A DNA stretch of 41,266 bases from Sphingomonadaceae bacterium (GTDB lineage Bacteria; Pseudomonadota; Alphaproteobacteria; Sphingomonadales; Sphingomonadaceae), in the NCBI GenBank assembly GCA_025359445.1, contig JANYGB010000040.1:1-41266 (forward strand). The letters run 5' to 3'. Positions 37,497 through 41,266 of this stretch are shown in pieces. Position 1 is the first letter of the stretch. Every line of letters starts with the position of its first letter. A model generated the notes under the pieces. The model was not told the DNA's origin. It was given only the letters and a program-made list of their open reading frames with translations, and did no database searches. The position numbers and the translations under genes are program-made.

Positions 37497-38036
37497 ATGC
37501 CATACGAACCGCCACCCGAACTTGCCGCACTGACGCTCGCGCAAATCGCCGAACTGTCAGCGGCACGCAAATTGCCTCCGGTCGATCAGTGGAATCCGCA
37601 AGCCGCCAGCGACAGCTTGATGCAGATCAAGGCCGACGGACGCTGGTTCCATGACGGCGGCGAGATTAAACGTCCCGCCATGATCCGCGCCTTCGCCAGC
37701 CTGCTGCGGCGCGATGCAGACGGCCAGCATTGGCTCGTTACTCCGCATGAGAAGCAGTCGATCGTAGTCGACGACGCCGCATTCGTGGCAATCGACGTAG
37801 CGCGGCAAGGCGATGCGCTAGTCTTCCGGTTGAACACTGACGACGACGTGGTGGCCGGGCCAGACCATCCGCTGATCGCGCGCGGCACTGCCGATCTGCC
37901 CGCAATTTACCTCGCGGTGCGTCACGGTACCGAAGCCCGGCTTAATCGCAGTACCTGGCTGCAACTGGTCGAACTGGCCGATCCTGCGCTGAGCGTCACC
38001 AGCCAGGGCGCGCGCTTCTCGCTGGTGCCCGGATGA
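37497..38036 (+). CDS. DUF1285 family protein
   Basis: The 179-residue product belongs to DUF1285, with the blocks VDQWNPQAASDSLMQIKADG, RWFHDGGEIKRPAMIRAFASLL and HWLVTPHEKQSIVVDDAAFVA. The function is unknown. The ATG at 37497 (MPYEPPPEL) matches the family start; a TTG 36 bases upstream is possible but less likely. It overlaps the CoA pyrophosphatase gene by 4 bp, and the pair is followed by cca, a gene order conserved in many alphaproteobacteria. The 118 bp upstream holds no clear promoter. Confidence 0.87.
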   Translation: MPYEPPPELAALTLAQIAELSAARKLPPVDQWNPQAASDSLMQIKADGRWFHDGGEIKRPAMIRAFASLLRRDADGQHWLVTPHEKQSIVVDDAAFVAIDVARQGDALVFRLNTDDDVVAGPDHPLIARGTADLPAIYLAVRHGTEARLNRSTWLQLVELADPALSVTSQGARFSLVPG

Positions 38037-38614
38037 GGGAACTGGTTGCGCGGCTCGAACGGCTGCACCGCGAAGGCCATGCAACGCCGATCGATCACCG
38101 CGACGAAGCCCGCTTCGCCGCGCGCGAGCTTACCCCCGCTGCGGTGCTGGCGGCGGTTACCGCGCGCGAACGGCCAGCGTTTCTGCTGATCCATCGCCCG
38201 TCCAACATGCGCTCGCATCCGGGACAGGTCGCCTTCCCCGGCGGCAAGATCGATCCCGGCGAGACCGCGATCGAAGCCGCGTTGCGGGAGGCGCATGAGG
38301 AGCTCGGCATCGACCCCGCCGACGTGACCGTGATCGGCGCGAGCGACACCTACCGCACCGGCAGCGGCTATGCGATCACCCCGGTGATTGCGGTAATCCC
38401 GCCCGATCTGGAACTGCGGCCCAACCCGACCGAAGTGGCGCAGTGGTTCGAAGCGCCGGTCGATTTCGTGTTCAATGCAGTCAACCACACCGAACAAACG
38501 GCATTTTGGCAGGAGCAGGAAAGGCGCTACATCGAAATCATGTGGCAGCAGCATCGCATCTGGGGCGTAACCGCCGGCATCATCGCCAACCTGGCACGGC
38601 GGATCGCGTGGTGA
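38033..38614 (+). CDS. Nudix hydrolase, CoA pyrophosphatase
   Basis: The 193-residue product cleaves coenzyme A or its derivatives to 4'-phosphopantetheine and 3',5'-ADP. The Nudix box GGKIDPGETAIEAALREAHEELGI is complete, with the CoA-specific upstream block LLIHRPSNMRSHPGQVAFPG. The ATG at 38033 overlaps the stop of the DUF1285 gene as ATGA. A dispersed repeat lies just after the stop codon. Confidence 0.93.
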   Translation: MRELVARLERLHREGHATPIDHRDEARFAARELTPAAVLAAVTARERPAFLLIHRPSNMRSHPGQVAFPGGKIDPGETAIEAALREAHEELGIDPADVTVIGASDTYRTGSGYAITPVIAVIPPDLELRPNPTEVAQWFEAPVDFVFNAVNHTEQTAFWQEQERRYIEIMWQQHRIWGVTAGIIANLARRIAW

Positions 38615-38621
38615 AGAGTTT

Positions 38622-38775
38622 GGTGCGCGCAGAGGCGCAGAGGCGCGGAGGCGTTTCGCTTGCCGCGAAGCGGCTCAAAAAGTCTGAGGTTGCCGCCACC
38701 GGCAAGTTCGAAAGATCGAGCATTGCCTGCGGCGCTACTAACCTTTCTCTGCGCCTCTGCGCCTCTGCGCGAACC
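38622..38775. repeat. Dispersed inverted repeat, copy 3
   Basis: Arms of about 30 bp begin GGTGCGCGCAGAGGCGCAGA (38622–38651) and end CTCTGCGCCTCTGCGCGAACC. It belongs to the family of 23401–23667 and 25482–25654. It fills the gap between the Nudix gene and cca and ends only 5 bp before the cca ATG, leaving no visible ribosome binding site for cca. Confidence 0.85.
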
Positions 38776-38780
38776 GCACT

Positions 38781-40085
38781 ATGACTACCCTGCCTCCAGA
38801 CACACCGTGGCTTGAGCGCGCCGACCTTGCCGCACTGCTGGGGGCGCTGGGGCCAGGGCAGGCGCGGTATGTCGGCGGGGCGGTTCGCGACACTTTGCTG
38901 GGGATAGCGGTCAAGGACATCGATATCGCCACCACGCTTGAGCCGCGCGAGGTGATGCGGCGGCTGAAGGCGCACGCCATTCAGGTGGTGCCGACCGGGA
39001 TCGATCACGGCACCGTCACCGCGCGGCTGGCGGGCGGCCCGGTCGAGATTACCACGCTGCGCCATGACGTCTCGACCGACGGCCGCCGCGCCACCGTGGC
39101 CTTCGCGCAGGACTGGCAGGACGACGCCGCGCGGCGCGATTTCACGATCAACGCGCTCTATGCCGACCCGGTGACGCTGGAGATTTTCGATTATTTTGGC
39201 GGCAACGATGACATTGCCGCGCGGCGGGTGCGGTTCATCGGCGAAGCCCGCGAGCGCATCCGTGAAGACCATTTGCGGATCCTGCGCTACTTCCGGTTTC
39301 AAGCGAGGTTTGGCTCACAGCCTGCTGATCCCGAAGCCGAAAGTGCCTGCGCCGATCTCGCCGCAACGCTCAAAGGCCTGTCACGTGAGCGGGTTGGGAT
39401 GGAGATGATCAACCTGCTCGGCCTGCCCGATCCCGCGCCGACGGTGGCGCGGATGGCGGAGCTTGGGGTCTTGGCACAGGTGCTGCCGGAGGCAGATGTG
39501 GCGGCTTTGGCGGCGTTGGTGGGTGAGGAAGCGCGGCAAGGCGTGGTGCCCGACGCGATCCGGCGATTGGCCGCGCTGCTCCCGCCCGACCCCGCGCTGG
39601 CCGAGCAAGTGGCGGCGAGGTTCCGCCTCTCCGGCGCACAGAAAAAGCGGCTGGCCTTGGCGGCAGGGCGCGTCCCATTCCTCCCCGGCACGGGGAGGGG
39701 GACCAGCGAAGCTGGTGGAGGGGTACAGGCCGATTGTCCTGACCTCGAAAACTCACGCGACTACGATGGTGCCCCTCCACCCCCGCTGCGCGGCGGTCCC
39801 CCTCCCCGTACCGGGGAGGAACAAGCAGCCCGCGCCCTCGCCTACCGCCTCGGCCGCACCGCCGCACTCGACCGCCTGCTCCTCACCGCCCAAAGCATCG
39901 CCCCGCTCGAAGGCTGGGAGATCCCAACCTTCCCGCTCAAAGGCGGCCAGATCGTCGCACGCGGGATCAAGGCCGGGCCGGAAGTGGCGCGGGTGTTGAA
40001 GGCGGTTGAGGCGCGGTGGGTGGAGGAGGAGTTTCCGGAGGAGGCCGGGGTGCGAGTGATGTTAGAGGAAGTGTTACGCAGTTGA
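38781..40085 (+). CDS. cca: CCA tRNA nucleotidyltransferase with an in-frame repeat insertion
   Basis: This enzyme adds or repairs the CCA 3' end of tRNA. The 434-residue product has the catalytic motifs YVGGAVRDTLLG (32–37) and DIDIATTLEP (acidic pair at 46–48), and RRDFTINALYADP with the nucleotide-selecting region RIREDHLRILRYFRFQARFG. Residues about 300–347 (LPGTGRGTSEAGGG… to PPPLRGGPPPRTGEE) are a Gly/Pro-rich stretch encoded by a palindromic repeat, with normal sequence on both sides. The insertion preserves the frame (141 bp). The ATG at 38781 has no obvious ribosome binding site. An alternative is that start lies further downstream, but the catalytic N-terminus is complete here. Confidence 0.92.
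   Translation: MTTLPPDTPWLERADLAALLGALGPGQARYVGGAVRDTLLGIAVKDIDIATTLEPREVMRRLKAHAIQVVPTGIDHGTVTARLAGGPVEITTLRHDVSTDGRRATVAFAQDWQDDAARRDFTINALYADPVTLEIFDYFGGNDDIAARRVRFIGEARERIREDHLRILRYFRFQARFGSQPADPEAESACADLAATLKGLSRERVGMEMINLLGLPDPAPTVARMAELGVLAQVLPEADVAALAALVGEEARQGVVPDAIRRLAALLPPDPALAEQVAARFRLSGAQKKRLALAAGRVPFLPGTGRGTSEAGGGVQADCPDLENSRDYDGAPPPPLRGGPPPRTGEEQAARALAYRLGRTAALDRLLLTAQSIAPLEGWEIPTFPLKGGQIVARGIKAGPEVARVLKAVEARWVEEEFPEEAGVRVMLEEVLRS
39680..39820. repeat. Palindromic repeat translated inside cca
   Basis: Arms of about 45 bp at the two ends (TCCTCCCCGGCACGGGGAGG … CCTCCCCGTACCGGGGAGGA) enclose about 50 bp. Length is 141 bp, a multiple of three. It is open in the cca frame and lies in the C-terminal helical region, between LALAAGR and AARALAYRLGR. 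Confidence 0.9.
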
Positions 40086-40114
40086 AATATCGCACAAGTC
40101 TTGGCGAATGAGAC

Positions 40115-40519
40115 TCAATCGCTTTTGGCCGCACCTGAAATTGAATCCGGTTTGCGCCAAGGATTTGCGGCGAACTTGCGAGCACCCGTGACGCCGAATG
40201 CGACAGGAACGATCAGCACGACGAACCAAAACAAGAAAGTCGCCCCGCGCTGATCAGCGCTCGGAGTATACCCATCATCCGCGTATTGATCGCAGCCTCC
40301 GCGAATTGGATCGCCCTGTTCCTCACAGCTGGGGCTACCTAGGCTAGCTGCTGCGAAAAATGCGATAGCTACGCAACAAAGAATTCCATTCCTGAGGGCA
40401 GCCAATCGACCATTTTTCTCGCCTGCATCTTTCGCAGTTTTGTGAGCAAGCATGACGATTCCGCTCAAAAACAGAATGCGAACCGCCTCCCACAATTGAT
40501 CGCCATAGGCTTGAGGCAA
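40115..40519 (-). CDS. Small membrane protein, unknown
   Basis: The product of about 134 residues has three predicted hydrophobic helices (AVRILFLSGIVMLAH, ILCCVAIAFFAAASLG, FLFWFVVLIVPVAFGVTG) and a cysteine-bearing loop between the last two (SPSCEEQGDPIRGGCDQY). No family was recognised. A TTG at 40519 with AGGAG about 7 bases upstream is preferred; an in-frame TTG 27 bases earlier would also work. The sequence is AT-richer than its neighbours (30 of 60 bases G/C at 40381–40440). It lies convergent with cca and in tandem with parC. Confidence 0.55.
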   Translation of the reverse strand: MPQAYGDQLWEAVRILFLSGIVMLAHKTAKDAGEKNGRLAALRNGILCCVAIAFFAAASLGSPSCEEQGDPIRGGCDQYADDGYTPSADQRGATFLFWFVVLIVPVAFGVTGARKFAANPWRKPDSISGAAKSD

Positions 40520-40575
40520 AATGCATCTCCTCTCAAACGGATTCAATTTGCGAGTAGTTTAGCAGATATCAGTAT

Positions 40576-41266
40576 TCAAAACCTACCATCCCTAGGAAAC
40601 CCCGTCGGCGGCAGCCGTCCCGCGGCCCCGCGCGCGACCTTCCACATCACCGCGTCCTTCTCGGTCCGGGTGCGCCCCGTGTCCCCGCCCATCGTCCAAC
40701 TCAGCCCATCCTCCAGCTTCAGCGTGATCGCATCGGCCAGCCCGCCGTCGCGGTAGCGTTGCAGGGTTACGCCTTGGCCTTTGGCCATCACCGGCATTTC
40801 GGACAGCGAGAAGATCACCAGCTTGCGGTTATCGCCGACCACGGCGATGTGATCGTGCTCGGGCGGGACTTCGCGCACCACCGAGAGCTTCACCCCGGGC
40901 TTGGTGGTCATCACGCCGCGGCCTTTACGGGTTTCGGCGAGCAGTTCGTCGGCCTCCGCCACAAACCCGCGACCCGCGTTGCTGGCGAGCAGCAGTTGCG
41001 CCTTGGGGCGATAGACCATGACCGCGATGATCGCCGCTTCGGTATCGATATCGAGCATCGTGCGGACCGGTTCGCCAAAGCCCCGCGCGCCGGGCAGCTT
41101 GTCCGCGCCGAGGGTATAAAACCGCCCGTTGTCGCAGGCGATCAGCAGCTTGTCGGTGGTCTGAGCGTGGAGCGCGAACGCGTGCGCGTCGCCGTCCTTG
41201 TACTTGAAATCCTTGTCGAGCGGTTCGTGGCCAGAGGCTCCGCGCACCCAGCCCTTGGCCGAGAGG
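40576..41266 (-). CDS. parC: DNA topoisomerase IV subunit A, C-terminal part
   Basis: This is the 3' part of a type IIA topoisomerase A subunit, whose 5' part lies beyond the window. About 230 residues are present, forming repeats of the C-terminal DNA-wrapping beta-propeller: SAKGWVRGASGHEPLD, LLIACDNGRFYTLGADKLPG, LLASNAGRGFVAEADELLAETRKGRGVM and VVGDNRKLVIFSLSEMPVMA. The pattern matches ParC rather than GyrA because of the absence of a GyrA box with Q-R-R-G-G-K-G. The C-terminus (LPPTGFPRDGRF) is the normal end. The frame is intact. Confidence 0.9.
   Translation of the reverse strand, partial: LSAKGWVRGASGHEPLDKDFKYKDGDAHAFALHAQTTDKLLIACDNGRFYTLGADKLPGARGFGEPVRTMLDIDTEAAIIAVMVYRPKAQLLLASNAGRGFVAEADELLAETRKGRGVMTTKPGVKLSVVREVPPEHDHIAVVGDNRKLVIFSLSEMPVMAKGQGVTLQRYRDGGLADAITLKLEDGLSWTMGGDTGRTRTEKDAVMWKVARGAAGRLPPTGFPRDGRF

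Overview
The window is a GC-rich bacterial chromosome segment from an alphaproteobacterium, most probably a member of the Sphingomonadales. This rests on gene content and style: a CcrM-type GANTC methyltransferase beside rnhB, split transhydrogenase genes next to a tiny aa3-oxidase subunit IV, a DUF1285–Nudix–CCA cluster, a short ATP synthase epsilon subunit, split glycine dehydrogenase subunits, and many palindromic repeats. There is no rRNA, tRNA, CRISPR array, phage or insertion sequence. The genes are mostly core and housekeeping, and the unusual material is in the spaces between them.

Layout, left to right. At 1–2767 is the end of the ATP synthase operon (atpG, atpD, atpC), followed by a coupled GT-C glycosyltransferase and a convergent acyltransferase. 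At 4242–6753 is a minus-strand run: acyltransferase, PhzF-like protein and DUF6265 protein. At 6962–9358 are an orphan CpaF/TadA ATPase, an anchored protein of unknown function and a small membrane protein. At 9444–11687 are an EamA transporter and an exported protein with a TonB-like C-terminus. At 11684–17452 is a minus-strand glycine cleavage operon (gcvT, gcvH, gcvPA, gcvPB, then two membrane-protein genes) led by a tandem glycine riboswitch; gcvPB carries a one-base deletion. At 17589–20105 is a racemase, dGTPase and NAD(P)-binding protein operon.

At 20187–25427 is an electron-transfer or secretion-flavoured cluster: three tightly overlapping genes (beta-helix protein, diheme cytochrome, alpha/beta hydrolase), divergent from a second diheme cytochrome. 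At 25658–29975 are a lipoprotein gene and the pnt operon, which holds an AT-rich foreign-looking gene between pntAA and pntAB. At 30161–32318 are an NtrC-like regulator with an apparently degraded AAA+ domain and a lipoprotein. At 32383–35669 are folP, ccrM and rnhB; the ccrM leader packs nine GANTC sites and a perfect DnaA box into about 175 bp. At 35668–41266 are a PQQ-type sugar dehydrogenase, a GNAT enzyme, a DUF1285–Nudix–cca cluster, a small membrane protein and the 3' part of parC.

The strongest cross-cutting theme is repeats. At least five families of long imperfect palindromes occur, eight copies in all. One copy lies next to the atpC ribosome binding site, one abuts the cca start codon, and one is translated in frame inside cca.
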